This document shows positions 1 to 8,525 of a stretch of DNA of 12,847 nucleotides, in pieces; position 1 is the first letter of the stretch, and every line of letters begins with the position of its first letter. Both the position numbers and the translations under genes were made by a program. A model generated the notes under the pieces. It did not search any database and was not told where the DNA came from. It was given only the letters and a program-made list of their open reading frames with translations. Source of the stretch: Clostridiales bacterium (GTDB taxonomy: Bacteria; Bacillota; Clostridia; Saccharofermentanales; UBA5734). Where the stretch lies: positions 2,450 to 15,296 of the forward strand of contig DOFA01000265.1 in the NCBI GenBank assembly GCA_003532195.1, written 5' to 3'.

Positions 1-905
1 GCAGCAAAGACGAATACAATCTGCCCATTTCGACGGGGACCAACGCCGCCTATTCGCTTCTTTTAAGGCTGCTGGGCGAGGCCATGGGCCAGCCGGAATG
101 GACCGCCAAAGCTGACGCCATCTGGTCGGTCATCGAAAAAGTCTGTGCCGTTCCCGACGCCTTCGAGATGGCCAACCTGGTTCCCGACGCCTTCGCTATG
201 GACGGTCAGGGCCGGATCACCCCAGGCAAGTATAGTTCGGAAGCCGCGCAATACCTTTACATGTGGCTGGGCATCACCCGGCGGGAAGCGCTGCCGAATT
301 ATTTCCGGCAAATGTTCGATCATTTCGGAGCGCGGCCTTCGGTTCCCCTGAACACCAACCGGCGGTTCTATATCTCCGCCGACCTGCCGGTGGGCACGGC
401 GATGCGCTTCGAAGCCCTGTACGCCAGCGGCGAGTATCGGAAGCTGTATGACGAAATAACTTATATCTTCACCTATATGCTCGAACATGGCCCCGGCACG
501 CTCTGGGAGGGCTGGGCTCGCGAGTCCAACATCAATCACGGCTACCTGTCCCATGTCGCGGTCTGGCTGAGCCGGATTTTCCTGGGGTTGGATATCCCGG
601 ACGCCGTCGACCGGACCGTGCGGATCGCGCCGCATCCCTGCGGCCTCAAATGGGCAAAAGGCTGCACTGTTGCCGGATCCGGACTGGTTTCTGTTTACTG
701 GGTCATGGGTGACGATCGTTTCAGCCTGGAAGTCTCGGTTCCCCAGGGATACCGGGTCAACCTGACCTTGCCAGACGAAGTCTACGGCTGGGACAACACG
801 CTGGAAATCGGCGGCCAGACCCTGGCCATCCCGCCGCGGCAAAAAGAATATCCCGGTATCGGACAGTCCTTCCGGCTGTCCTGCGTCAAGTCGCCTCGCT
901 CCTGA
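1..905 (+). CDS. GH78-like alpha-L-rhamnosidase family protein, 3' part (5' end outside window)
   Basis: The frame is open from base 3 to the TGA at 903-905, about 300 codons. The ATG at 84 is internal, because in-frame coding sequence continues upstream of it. The sequence matches the C-terminal half of a six-hairpin (alpha/alpha)6 glycosidase of the GH78 type, which removes terminal alpha-L-rhamnose from plant or bacterial glycans. The signature GTLWEGW near base 498-515 is followed by NHGYLSH, the family's C-terminal catalytic region; its Glu (codon at 507-509) is the likely second catalytic carboxylate. After it comes a beta-sandwich tail (about the last 90 residues). The segment resembles the same region of the gene at 6132-8525 (GTLWEMM...DHGF), so these are probably paralogues. 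It is followed 44 bases later by another rhamnosidase gene on the same strand. Family assignment is good; substrate is inferred. Confidence 0.85.
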   Translation, partial: SKDEYNLPISTGTNAAYSLLLRLLGEAMGQPEWTAKADAIWSVIEKVCAVPDAFEMANLVPDAFAMDGQGRITPGKYSSEAAQYLYMWLGITRREALPNYFRQMFDHFGARPSVPLNTNRRFYISADLPVGTAMRFEALYASGEYRKLYDEITYIFTYMLEHGPGTLWEGWARESNINHGYLSHVAVWLSRIFLGLDIPDAVDRTVRIAPHPCGLKWAKGCTVAGSGLVSVYWVMGDDRFSLEVSVPQGYRVNLTLPDEVYGWDNTLEIGGQTLAIPPRQKEYPGIGQSFRLSCVKSPRS

Positions 906-935
906 AAGCTGATTAAACTGATCATGCCTGAACCG

Positions 936-941
936 AAAGGA
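936..941 (+). promoter_or_regulatory. Shine-Dalgarno site of the gene starting at 950
   Basis: AAAGGA lies 8 bases before the ATG at 950. This supports that start over any upstream codon. No promoter-like sequence is evident in the 44-base gap, which fits read-through from the preceding gene. Confidence 0.6.
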
Positions 942-949
942 TTTTATTT

Positions 950-2479
950 ATGAATTTTGATGTTTTGCAATGTAATTACCAACACAATCCGGTCATCCGG
1001 GGCGACAGCGCCGTCCTGACCTGGAATTACAGGGCCGGCTGCGACCGGGATGTCCGGCAGGTCTCGTTCGGCGTCGCCATCGCCGAAGATCCCGATTTCA
1101 CCTTTCCGGTCTGGGCCAGCCCGGAGATTCTGTCTGACGCCATGCGCTGCGAGCTTCCGGCGGAGGTTACACTGAAACCATCCACCTGTTACTTCTGGCG
1201 TGTTTCCAGCCGCGACAGCAGCGGACAGACGTCGCTCAGCCCGACCCAGTCCTTTGAAACAGCCCTGGCCGGCCCTGAAGTTTGGAAAAACCTGCATGCC
1301 AAATGGATCACCTGCGGCCCGGACAAAAGCGTCGAACCAGCCTCGCCCGTCTTCTGCCTCGACATCAGCCTGCCGGGTACGGTAACCTGGGCCCGGGCTT
1401 ATGTCTTTGGCCTCGGCTGGCAGCAGCTGACCATCAACGGCCGGCCGTGCGCCTCCTGGCTGCTGGCACCGCCGAATTCGCACTACGACCGGGTTTGCTT
1501 GTATGAAACCTATCCGATCACCGACTTTCTGGTTCGCGGAAATAACCGGATCGAATTGGCACTCGGCAATGGGTACAATGCGAATTATTCCCAATGGGGC
1601 TGGCGTTGGTTCGGTCCCAAAGGCGTCAAAGCCATTTTCCTGATCCGCTGCGGCAGCCGGACCATCTGTCGGGTAACCGACGGCAGTTGGCGGTATCGGA
1701 CCGGTCCGATCCAAGCCTGCGACATTTATAACGGCGAAGTTTACAGCGCCATCTACCCGGAGCGTCAGGATGCCCCGGCCTATGTGGATCCGCAGCCGGA
1801 CGTTGCTCCGCAGGGGGTTATGCAGCCGAACGAAATGCCGCACATCACCGTCTACAAAGAGGTGGAACCGGTGTCCTGCTGGCGTTCCGGAAAAGACATG
1901 ATTTACGACTTCGGCACGAACAGCGCCGGGTTTGTCCGGATCAAGGTTCGGGCCCCCCGCGGCCACAAACTCACGTTCCAGTTCAGCGAACTGATCGCGA
2001 AAAACGGGACGCTGTCGCCGATCACCAACCGCCTGGCCCAGGCGCAGGACCGTTACATCTGCAGCGGTTCCGGCGAAGAAGAATACCAGCCGCTGTTTAC
2101 CTACCATGGATTCCGCTATGTCCAGGTTTCCGGATACACTGAAGACGTATCCAGCCTGACGCTCACCGCCTGCCTGATCAGCGCCGATGTCGAGACAACC
2201 GGCAGCTTCGCTTGTTCCGACCCGGTCATCAACCGGATTCATCAGCAGGCGCTGAACAGCATGCGCAGTAATTTTATGAGCATCCCCACCGACTGCCCGT
2301 CGCGGGATGAACGCACCCCTTGCCAGATGGACTCCCAGTCGACCGAAGAAGCAGCCATCTTCAACTACAACATGAACGCCTATTACCGCAAATGGCTGGA
2401 CGACATCGCCGGCGAAACCGGCAATCCGGACTGGAACGGCGACCAGATCCACCTGGCCTGGCGATTGTACCGCAATTAA
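950..2479 (+). CDS. N-terminal part of the interrupted GH78-like rhamnosidase (509 aa up to the premature TAA)
   Basis: This is the portion that can be translated from the normal start. Domains as read: an Fn3/Ig-like sandwich at about residues 5-110 (ending in YFWRVSSRDSSGQ and TQSFET). A rhamnosidase N-terminal jelly roll follows at about 115-270 (AKWIT, ARAYVFGLGWQQLTINGR, NNRIELALGNGYN). A second beta domain lies at about 300-420 (MIYDFGTNSAGFVRIKV, HGFRYVQVSGY). The start of the helical catalytic barrel begins at about 420. The motif DCPSRDER (Asp448, Glu454) holds the family's conserved Asp and general-acid Glu, and Asp461 matches the trailing conserved Asp. The usual Gly-Trp between them is replaced by Pro-Cys, which is a notable variation. 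No signal peptide is present. The translated product would lack most of the barrel and is probably inactive. Confidence 0.75.
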   Translation: MNFDVLQCNYQHNPVIRGDSAVLTWNYRAGCDRDVRQVSFGVAIAEDPDFTFPVWASPEILSDAMRCELPAEVTLKPSTCYFWRVSSRDSSGQTSLSPTQSFETALAGPEVWKNLHAKWITCGPDKSVEPASPVFCLDISLPGTVTWARAYVFGLGWQQLTINGRPCASWLLAPPNSHYDRVCLYETYPITDFLVRGNNRIELALGNGYNANYSQWGWRWFGPKGVKAIFLIRCGSRTICRVTDGSWRYRTGPIQACDIYNGEVYSAIYPERQDAPAYVDPQPDVAPQGVMQPNEMPHITVYKEVEPVSCWRSGKDMIYDFGTNSAGFVRIKVRAPRGHKLTFQFSELIAKNGTLSPITNRLAQAQDRYICSGSGEEEYQPLFTYHGFRYVQVSGYTEDVSSLTLTACLISADVETTGSFACSDPVINRIHQQALNSMRSNFMSIPTDCPSRDERTPCQMDSQSTEEAAIFNYNMNAYYRKWLDDIAGETGNPDWNGDQIHLAWRLYRN

Positions 2480-2524
2480 GGGGACATCGGGCCGGTCCGC
2501 AAGCACTACGATCAATTCAAAGCC

Positions 2525-3499
2525 TTGCTGCATTTCCTGGAAACCAAGAGTCCGAGCCTGATCTGGAGCGAAGGCTTCGGCGATTGGTGCAATCCCAACG
2601 ACAACACCTGGCCAACCACTTTCGGCAGCGTCGAGGTCGTCAACACCTGCCTGTTCTATTACTTTGCCCGCATGACCGCCGAGTTCGCCGCTCTTCTGGG
2701 CCGGACGGAAGACGAAGCCTGGTGCCGGGATCTGGCCGGACGAATCCAGGCGGCTTTTCTCGCCGCCGACTATGAACCGGAGAGCGGCTGCGTCAAGACC
2801 GGCCGGCAGACTGAGCAGTTGATGCCGCTTTATGTCGGGATCATGCCGACGGACCAGGAACAGCGGGTCACCGACGCTTTACAGAAAAGGATTCAAGCCG
2901 ACGGCGCCCTCGATACCGGCGGCTACGGAACTATGGTCCTCCTGCCCGTGCTGGCCAAATACGGCCTGATCGAAACGTTCGACCGTCTGATGCAGAATCC
3001 GGCCTACCCCGGATTTGGCTGGCAGATTGCCAATGGCGCGACTTCCCTGTGGGAACAGTGGGCCTATGAAGGGATCATGCACTCGCATAACCATATCTTC
3101 ATCGCCGGTATCGATGCCTTTTTCTATCAGGTTCTGGCCGGGATCTCCCCGACCCTGCCGGGATTCCGGGAATTTAAAATCCGCCCCGTGCTGCCGCGGT
3201 CGATGACTTTTGTCCGCAGTCAGGTGCGGACCGTATCCGGACTGATCGAATTCGACCTGGAAAAGATCAGCCAGGGCGTCGCCACCCGGCTGACCGTCCC
3301 GCCCAACACGCGCTGCGCCCTGCATTTGCCGGTCGTCGATGAGACTGTGGATTATGTCCTGTTCGACGGCGAGCGGCTGCTGGACCTGAGCCTGTATGAA
3401 ACGGTTCGCGCCTGCGGGATTAAATATATCCAAATCCCGGTCGGCGGCGGGATCTATCAGTACCGTCTGGTGCCCAGACAATATATCTATCAGCTATGA
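2525..3499 (+). CDS. C-terminal part of the interrupted GH78-like rhamnosidase (downstream of the TAA)
   Basis: This segment is in the same frame as 950-2479. The first possible start is a TTG at 2525 with no Shine-Dalgarno sequence before it, so independent translation is unlikely; coding similarity actually begins right after the stop, at 2480. It carries the rest of the (alpha/alpha)6 barrel, including the GFGDWCNP segment, TGGYGTMVLLPVLAKYG, and the second catalytic region SLWEQWAYEG with Glu at 3053-3055. After that come the HSHNHIFIAGIDAFFYQVLAGI helix and a beta-sandwich tail (FREFKIRPVLP). These are hallmark C-terminal GH78 features. Best treated as the 3' half of a pseudogene rather than a gene of its own. 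Confidence 0.6.
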   Translation: MLHFLETKSPSLIWSEGFGDWCNPNDNTWPTTFGSVEVVNTCLFYYFARMTAEFAALLGRTEDEAWCRDLAGRIQAAFLAADYEPESGCVKTGRQTEQLMPLYVGIMPTDQEQRVTDALQKRIQADGALDTGGYGTMVLLPVLAKYGLIETFDRLMQNPAYPGFGWQIANGATSLWEQWAYEGIMHSHNHIFIAGIDAFFYQVLAGISPTLPGFREFKIRPVLPRSMTFVRSQVRTVSGLIEFDLEKISQGVATRLTVPPNTRCALHLPVVDETVDYVLFDGERLLDLSLYETVRACGIKYIQIPVGGGIYQYRLVPRQYIYQL

Positions 3500-3502
3500 A
3501 TC

Positions 3503-3507
3503 GAGGG
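3503..3507 (+). promoter_or_regulatory. Shine-Dalgarno site that fixes the start at 3516
   Basis: GAGGG is placed 8 bases before the ATG at 3516. The reading frame is open further upstream (to about 3396), but that part overlaps the end of the rhamnosidase gene and has no ribosome site, so 3516 is the supported start. Confidence 0.65.
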
Positions 3508-3515
3508 ACGACCTG

Positions 3516-6128
3516 ATGGACAAACGAATTGCCGACAGCCTGGCCAACCGGCCTGACAGCTACATCCTGCCGTTTTTCTGGCAGCACGGCGAAAGCCACG
3601 CTATCCTGATTGAGGAAATCATCGCCATCCAGAACAGCGGCATCCGCGAGTTTTGCGTCGAAAGCCGGACGCACGAGGAATTCGGGCGCGAAGCCTGGTG
3701 GACCGATTTCCGGTTTATCCTGGATCAGGCCCGGGAACGGGGCATGCGCGTCTGGCTGCTGGACGACAAATGTTTCCCGACCGGCTATGCCAATGGCCGG
3801 CTGACCACAGGCGCCGGCTATGAGCACCTGCGGAAAAAAGTTTTGCGCCATCACTACATTGATGTTCTGGGTCCGGTTCCGCAAGCGGCGATCCTGGTCA
3901 ACGACTATCTCCGTGCCGGCGAAGACCTGCTGCTGGCAGTCGCTTACCGGCGCAGCGGCAAAGACTGCGAGCTGGTCGGCGATCCGCTGCCGCTCGGCGC
4001 TCCGTCTCCGGACGGCTTCATCTATCTGGACATCCCGGACGGCGTCTGGCGGATTTTCTTTCTGGTCCGGACCGGCCAGGTCAACGATTGCATGAAAAAC
4101 TTCATCGACATCCTGTCCCCCGAATCCTGCCGCCTGATGCTCGACGCCGTTTACGAACCGCATTATCAGCACTTTGCCGAATATTTCGGCAACACTTTCG
4201 CCGGTTTCTACTCCGACGAACCCAACTTCGGCAACACTGCCTGGACTTACCAGTCCAGGGTCGGCGCCGAAGATCTGCTGGCGCCCTGGCGGGACGATCT
4301 GCCGGACCTGATCGCCGCGGAGACCGGCTTGCGGCCGGACGAAGTTCTGTCCCGGCTCCCGGCGCTGTGGCAGGATTTAAAAGACTGGAAATCCCTGATC
4401 CGCACGGCTTACATGAATGTGGTCACTCGGCTGTACCAGGAGAATTTCTCCTGGCTACTCGGTGATTGGTGCCGGGACCACGGGATTCTCTACATCGGGC
4501 ATATCATCGAGGACATGAATTGCCACATGCGGCTGGGCTATGGGTCCGGCCACTATTTCCGCGCCCTGATCGGCCAGGACATGGCCGGGATCGACGTGGT
4601 CATGCAGCAGATCATCCCCGGTCTCAGTGAAATGAAGCACGCTTATCTGCCGATCGAAAGCCCGGGGGATCCGGAATTTTTCACCTATACGCTGGCCAAG
4701 CTGGCCTCGTCGCAGGCCCATATCCAGCCGCTCAAGCAAGGCCGGGCCTTCTGCGAAGTGTTCGGCGGCTATGGCTGGGCCGAAGGGCTGTCGATGATGA
4801 AGCATCTGATTGATCTGCTGACCGCCCAGGGGATCAACCACTATGTGCCGCATGCCTTCGATCCGAAATACCCCGATCTGGACGGGCCGCCCCATTTCTA
4901 TGCCCGGGGCGGCAATCCGCAGTATCCGCTGTTTGGCGACCTGATGCGGTACACCCAGTGGATCTGCCATGTTCTGTCCGGCGGCTGTCATCAAGCCTCG
5001 GTCGCGGTTTATTACAACGCCGAGAGCGAATGGTCGGGCGGCAAGTACAGCCTGTTCCAGGGAGTGGCCAAAACCTTGCTCCAGCAGCAGATCGACTTTG
5101 ATTTCATTCCGGCGGACACGCTCTACTCGGAAGAGGCGGCCGTCGCCGGGAACAAACTGCTGGTCAACGGCGAAGCTTATCAGGCGCTGATTGTCTCCTA
5201 CAGCCAGATCCTGCCCCGTCAATTATTGAATCGTTTTCATGATCTGGCCGTCCAGGGGCTGGATGTCATCTTTATCGATGGCTTGCCGGAGCAATCCTGT
5301 GAGAACAAGGATCTGTCAGAAATTAATGCAGCCTTCCGGGTGCTTCCGCTCGACCGGCTGACGGATGAACTGCATCGGAACGGCCAGGACGACCTCCGGT
5401 TCGACGATCCCTGCCCGCGGCTGTTTGCCTATCACATCAAGCGCGGCAGCACCCACATCTATTTGTTTTACAACAATGACCTGTCGCATGCCGTCAACAC
5501 CTGGTTCCGGCCGAAGCATCCGATCGGCAGCGAATTTCTGGTCTATCAGGCCTGGGAAAACAAGATCTTCCGGGCCGGGACGCGCGGGGGCAAACTGCCG
5601 CTTGTTCTTGAGGGCGGCGATTCGGTGATCTATGTCGTCGATGCCGCGGAAGTCCGCCCGGACAGCCGGATTGATCCCTATGTCCTGCCGGGAACGAACC
5701 GGCGACAGCTGGATTTGCGGTTTGACATCTCCTTGAAAGCTGCCGGAGAACCCGCATATCAGCCCTACCGGCGGCAAAGCGGCCTGATCAATCTGACCGG
5801 CCGGGACAACCGGCCCAATTTCAAGGGGCATATGCTTTACAAAACCGAGTTGGCGATCGCCGATCCGTCGGCCTATGCTTTCCTGGATCTCGGATTTGTC
5901 GGAGAAACCGCCAGCCTGTCCATCAACGGGCAATACCTGGGATCCCGGATCGCCGGTCCCTATCGGTTTGCCCTCGGTCATTCGCTGTCGTCCGGCTTGA
6001 ACCAAATCCAAATCGAAGTCGTCAACAATCCGGCCTATTTTGAAAAAGACAAGCTGTCAAAATTTCTGCCCCTGCCTCCGTCCGGGATTCTGGGGCCGAT
6101 CACGCTCATGGGAGCGCAGGAGGAATAA
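3516..6128 (+). CDS. Large TIM-barrel glycoside hydrolase, GH106/GH2-like, putative rhamnosidase-type (870 aa)
   Basis: The predicted protein has 870 residues and no signal peptide. It opens with FFWQHGE (20-26), then CVESRTHEEF (47-56) and VWLLDDKCFPTGYANG (79-94), typical of large uncharacterised clan-A-like glycosidases often placed near GH106 or GH2. Candidate catalytic carboxylates lie at predicted strand ends: Asp234/Glu235 in FYSDEP, Glu332 in GHIIED and Glu414 in CEVFGGYGW. VPHAF and DGPPHFYARGGNP are further conserved-looking blocks. A middle alpha/beta domain (about 490-620, SVAVYYNAESEW) resembles the accessory domain of beta-galactosidase-like enzymes. A C-terminal jelly roll (about 770-865, with LSINGQYLGSR and NQIQIEVVNNP) is of the sugar-binding GH2 type. 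It is flanked by GH78-like genes and ends 3 bases before the next start, so it probably works on the same rhamnose-containing oligosaccharide. The glycosidase call is firm; exact family and substrate are inference. Confidence 0.8.
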   Translation: MDKRIADSLANRPDSYILPFFWQHGESHAILIEEIIAIQNSGIREFCVESRTHEEFGREAWWTDFRFILDQARERGMRVWLLDDKCFPTGYANGRLTTGAGYEHLRKKVLRHHYIDVLGPVPQAAILVNDYLRAGEDLLLAVAYRRSGKDCELVGDPLPLGAPSPDGFIYLDIPDGVWRIFFLVRTGQVNDCMKNFIDILSPESCRLMLDAVYEPHYQHFAEYFGNTFAGFYSDEPNFGNTAWTYQSRVGAEDLLAPWRDDLPDLIAAETGLRPDEVLSRLPALWQDLKDWKSLIRTAYMNVVTRLYQENFSWLLGDWCRDHGILYIGHIIEDMNCHMRLGYGSGHYFRALIGQDMAGIDVVMQQIIPGLSEMKHAYLPIESPGDPEFFTYTLAKLASSQAHIQPLKQGRAFCEVFGGYGWAEGLSMMKHLIDLLTAQGINHYVPHAFDPKYPDLDGPPHFYARGGNPQYPLFGDLMRYTQWICHVLSGGCHQASVAVYYNAESEWSGGKYSLFQGVAKTLLQQQIDFDFIPADTLYSEEAAVAGNKLLVNGEAYQALIVSYSQILPRQLLNRFHDLAVQGLDVIFIDGLPEQSCENKDLSEINAAFRVLPLDRLTDELHRNGQDDLRFDDPCPRLFAYHIKRGSTHIYLFYNNDLSHAVNTWFRPKHPIGSEFLVYQAWENKIFRAGTRGGKLPLVLEGGDSVIYVVDAAEVRPDSRIDPYVLPGTNRRQLDLRFDISLKAAGEPAYQPYRRQSGLINLTGRDNRPNFKGHMLYKTELAIADPSAYAFLDLGFVGETASLSINGQYLGSRIAGPYRFALGHSLSSGLNQIQIEVVNNPAYFEKDKLSKFLPLPPSGILGPITLMGAQEE
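6118..6124 (+). promoter_or_regulatory. Strong Shine-Dalgarno site inside the end of the preceding gene
   Basis: AGGAGGA, a near-perfect anti-16S match, lies 7 bases before the ATG at 6132 and within the last codons of the upstream gene (stop at 6126-6128). This indicates coupled translation of the two genes. Confidence 0.8.
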
Positions 6129-6131
6129 GCC

Positions 6132-8525
6132 ATGGAACATTTTATCGCTGCCAAACCGATCTGGCTGCCGGGCAAAGAACAGGAAAGAAATGTCTTCGCC
6201 GGTTTTACCGCGGTTCTGGACAGCCCGTCCGGTCCTGCGGTTCTGCAGCTGGCCGGCGCCAGCTTTTATAAAGTCTATATCAACGGGACGTTTGTCCATT
6301 ACGGGCCGGCCAAGGCCCCGCACGGTTATGCGCGGATCGACCGGATCGACCTGTCCGGCCGGCTGCGGCCAGGCGCCAATCACATGGCGGTTGAAGTCGC
6401 CGGTTACAATAACCCGGCTTACAACGGGCTGAAAATGCAGCCCTTCCTGCAGGCAGAAGTGACCGTCAATGGCACGGCGGTGCTTTATACCGGCGCGGAC
6501 GGCCATTTTACAGGCGCTGAACTGACCGGCCACCGGCAGAAAGTCCTGCGCTATTCGGTAGCCCGGCATTACACCGAAGTTTACCGCCTGTCCCCGGAAA
6601 ACGGTCAGACGGACTGGACGCTCTCAGATAATCCGGCCACCGGCGCGGGCATTGCCGAACTGGCACTTGATCTGTCCTATCTGGAACGCGGAGCTCCTTA
6701 TCCCGAGTATGATCAGCTTTTACCCAACCGCCGGTTGAAAACGGTCCCGGCCTTGAAGCGGTCGCTTGTGGACGGCGTCCCCGCCCTGTCGGATCTCGCC
6801 TGGGTCTATTACCTGGAAAAAATGGATACCGAGCGCGGTCTGCTGTTTGACAGCCTGGAAGCCCGGAATGTCGAGGTCTTTGAAAAATACGATTTCCCGG
6901 TCGACTTATCTGACCCAGCTGCCTTGGAGCCGGCCGGATATCCCTTCCCGGTCCGGGCCGGGGAATTTTCAACCTTCATCATGCCCCGCATCGAGGTTGG
7001 TTTTATCCAAACCCAGGTTACAGCCCTCGAAGACAGCGTCATTTACCTGATCTTCGATGAGAAGATTCTCGGCAACCGCCTGTCCAGCGAAAACCATTGC
7101 CTGAACGCCGTAAGCTATCATCTGAAAAAATCCGCCGCTCCATATGACCTGACTACCTTCGAGCCCTACGGGCTGATGTACGCGGCGGTTGTCGCCGATT
7201 CCGGCTCGATCCTGGTTCATTCTTTCGGTGTGACGGAATTGGCCCACCCGCAGCAGCCCCGGTTCCAATTTCATGCTTCCAGTCCGGAACTCAATGAAAT
7301 AATGGCCGCAGCTGTCCATACCTTCCGGCACAACGCCCTGGATATTTTCATGGACTGCGCTTCCCGGGAGCGGGCCGGCTGGCTCTGCGATTCCTGTTTC
7401 ACCGCCCGCGGCGAGCCCTTGTGGGGAGATTCCTGCAACATCGGCCGCAATTCCATGAACAACTATCGCCTTTATACGCCGCATGACGATATACCGGCCG
7501 GCATGCTGCCGATGAACTATCCCGGCGACCATGTGGATCATTGCTTCATTCCCCAGTGGGCGATGTGGTTTGTCATCCAGCTGGATGAATACCTCCGGAA
7601 TGATCCCCGGAACGAAGCTGCGGCCTACCGGAAAATCTGCTATGACCTGCTGGCTTTTCTCGGAAAATACCTGAATCAGGACGGACTGCTGGAGAAGCTG
7701 CCGGGCTGGAATTTCGTCGAATGGTCGCAGGCGAACCAGTGGGTCCTCGATGTCAGCTATCCGACCAATATGCTGTACAGCCGGATCCTGACCCTCATCG
7801 GCAGCCTGTTTCAGGACGACGACCTGCTCCAGCAGGCGCGGCAAGTCAAGAACGAGATCATCCGGCAAGCTTTTGACGGCACTTGTTTCGTCGACAATGC
7901 CATCCGCGATGATCAGGGACAGCTGAAGCTGACCGGCAACCGGTCGGAAGTCTGCCAGTATTACGCCTGCTATTTTGATATCGCCGACCTTGGACAGCCG
8001 GAGTTTGCCGGGCTGCGCGGCCTGATTTTCGAAACCTTCGGCCCCGACCGGGAAAAGCTCGGAATCCGGCCGGATATCGCCTATGCCAATGCCTTCATGG
8101 GCAATTACCTGCGCATGGAGCTTCTGCAGCGCTTGGGGTATCACCGGAGAATGCTCAATGAAATCGTCGCCTATTTCCTGCCGATGGCCCGGACGACCGG
8201 CACGCTCTGGGAGATGATGAAACCAGACTGCAGCCTCGACCATGGGTTCGCTTCTTTTATCGGCGTGCTGATTGCCCGATCGCTCTCCGGCATCCTCGAT
8301 GTCGACGAGCGCAGGAAAATCATCACGATTCATGACGCCGAAATCCCTTATGACGCCGATATCAGCCTCCCGCTTCTGGCCGGGGACGCCAAATGCAGCC
8401 GCCGGGTCGTGAACGGCCGTTCCGTGCTGGAGCTTGATTTGCCGGAAGGGTATCAGGCGATCTTGCAGGGTGGGTCCGGGGAAACCATGATCATGAAGTC
8501 GCAACAGAACTGTGAAACGCCATAA
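6132..8525 (+). CDS. GH78-like alpha-L-rhamnosidase family protein (797 aa)
   Basis: The protein is complete, has no signal peptide and is likely cytoplasmic. The N-terminal jelly roll (about 20-150) contains FYKVYINGTFVHYGPAKA and HMAVEVAGYNNPAYNG, as in rhamnosidase N-terminal domains. The helical barrel follows from about 380. The motif DCASRERAGWLCD has Asp408, Glu413, Trp417 and Asp420, with the same 0/+5/+9/+12 spacing as the conserved catalytic-site residues of characterised bacterial GH78 enzymes. Glu694 in GTLWEMM is the likely second catalytic Glu, followed by DHGF. The beta tail begins at about 730. Compared with the classical motif the Pro after Cys is Ala and the Gly before the last Asp is Cys. 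It is the last gene of the + strand run; the stop is TAA. Its C-terminal half resembles the partial gene at 1-905. Hydrolase of alpha-L-rhamnosides is the best guess; a related sugar is possible. Confidence 0.85.
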   Translation: MEHFIAAKPIWLPGKEQERNVFAGFTAVLDSPSGPAVLQLAGASFYKVYINGTFVHYGPAKAPHGYARIDRIDLSGRLRPGANHMAVEVAGYNNPAYNGLKMQPFLQAEVTVNGTAVLYTGADGHFTGAELTGHRQKVLRYSVARHYTEVYRLSPENGQTDWTLSDNPATGAGIAELALDLSYLERGAPYPEYDQLLPNRRLKTVPALKRSLVDGVPALSDLAWVYYLEKMDTERGLLFDSLEARNVEVFEKYDFPVDLSDPAALEPAGYPFPVRAGEFSTFIMPRIEVGFIQTQVTALEDSVIYLIFDEKILGNRLSSENHCLNAVSYHLKKSAAPYDLTTFEPYGLMYAAVVADSGSILVHSFGVTELAHPQQPRFQFHASSPELNEIMAAAVHTFRHNALDIFMDCASRERAGWLCDSCFTARGEPLWGDSCNIGRNSMNNYRLYTPHDDIPAGMLPMNYPGDHVDHCFIPQWAMWFVIQLDEYLRNDPRNEAAAYRKICYDLLAFLGKYLNQDGLLEKLPGWNFVEWSQANQWVLDVSYPTNMLYSRILTLIGSLFQDDDLLQQARQVKNEIIRQAFDGTCFVDNAIRDDQGQLKLTGNRSEVCQYYACYFDIADLGQPEFAGLRGLIFETFGPDREKLGIRPDIAYANAFMGNYLRMELLQRLGYHRRMLNEIVAYFLPMARTTGTLWEMMKPDCSLDHGFASFIGVLIARSLSGILDVDERRKIITIHDAEIPYDADISLPLLAGDAKCSRRVVNGRSVLELDLPEGYQAILQGGSGETMIMKSQQNCETP

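Larger units (their letters stand above)
950..3499 (+). pseudogene. GH78-like alpha-L-rhamnosidase gene interrupted by one in-frame TAA
   Basis: One reading frame runs from the ATG at 950 to the TGA at 3497-3499 and would encode about 849 residues, a normal length for a bacterial GH78 enzyme. It is broken only by a TAA at 2477-2479 (codon 510). No frameshift accompanies it: the residues on both sides (LYRN, then GDIGPVRKHY) read as one continuous family sequence, and TAA sits where GH78 proteins often have Tyr before Gly-Asp (a TAC/TAT to TAA change of one base). The stop falls after the first catalytic motif (Asp448/Glu454) and before the second catalytic region (SLWEQW, Glu702 counting the stop as 510), so neither half alone could be a complete enzyme. 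It is a recent pseudogene, a strain polymorphism or a sequence error; the otherwise clean frame argues for recent origin. Confidence 0.85.

Noticed and set aside
2477..2479. TAA read as an amino acid (recoded genetic code)
   Set aside because: TAA ends other intact genes here (6126-6128, 8523-8525, and the two - strand genes), so general reassignment is not supported. A point mutation is simpler.
944..2533. Long open frame on the - strand opposite the rhamnosidase gene
   Set aside because: It lies antisense to a gene with clear family motifs, has low-complexity Arg/Gly/Asp/Val-rich content with no recognisable domain, and is expected from GC-rich codon use. The same holds for 63-842, 6969-8597 and the other long antisense frames.
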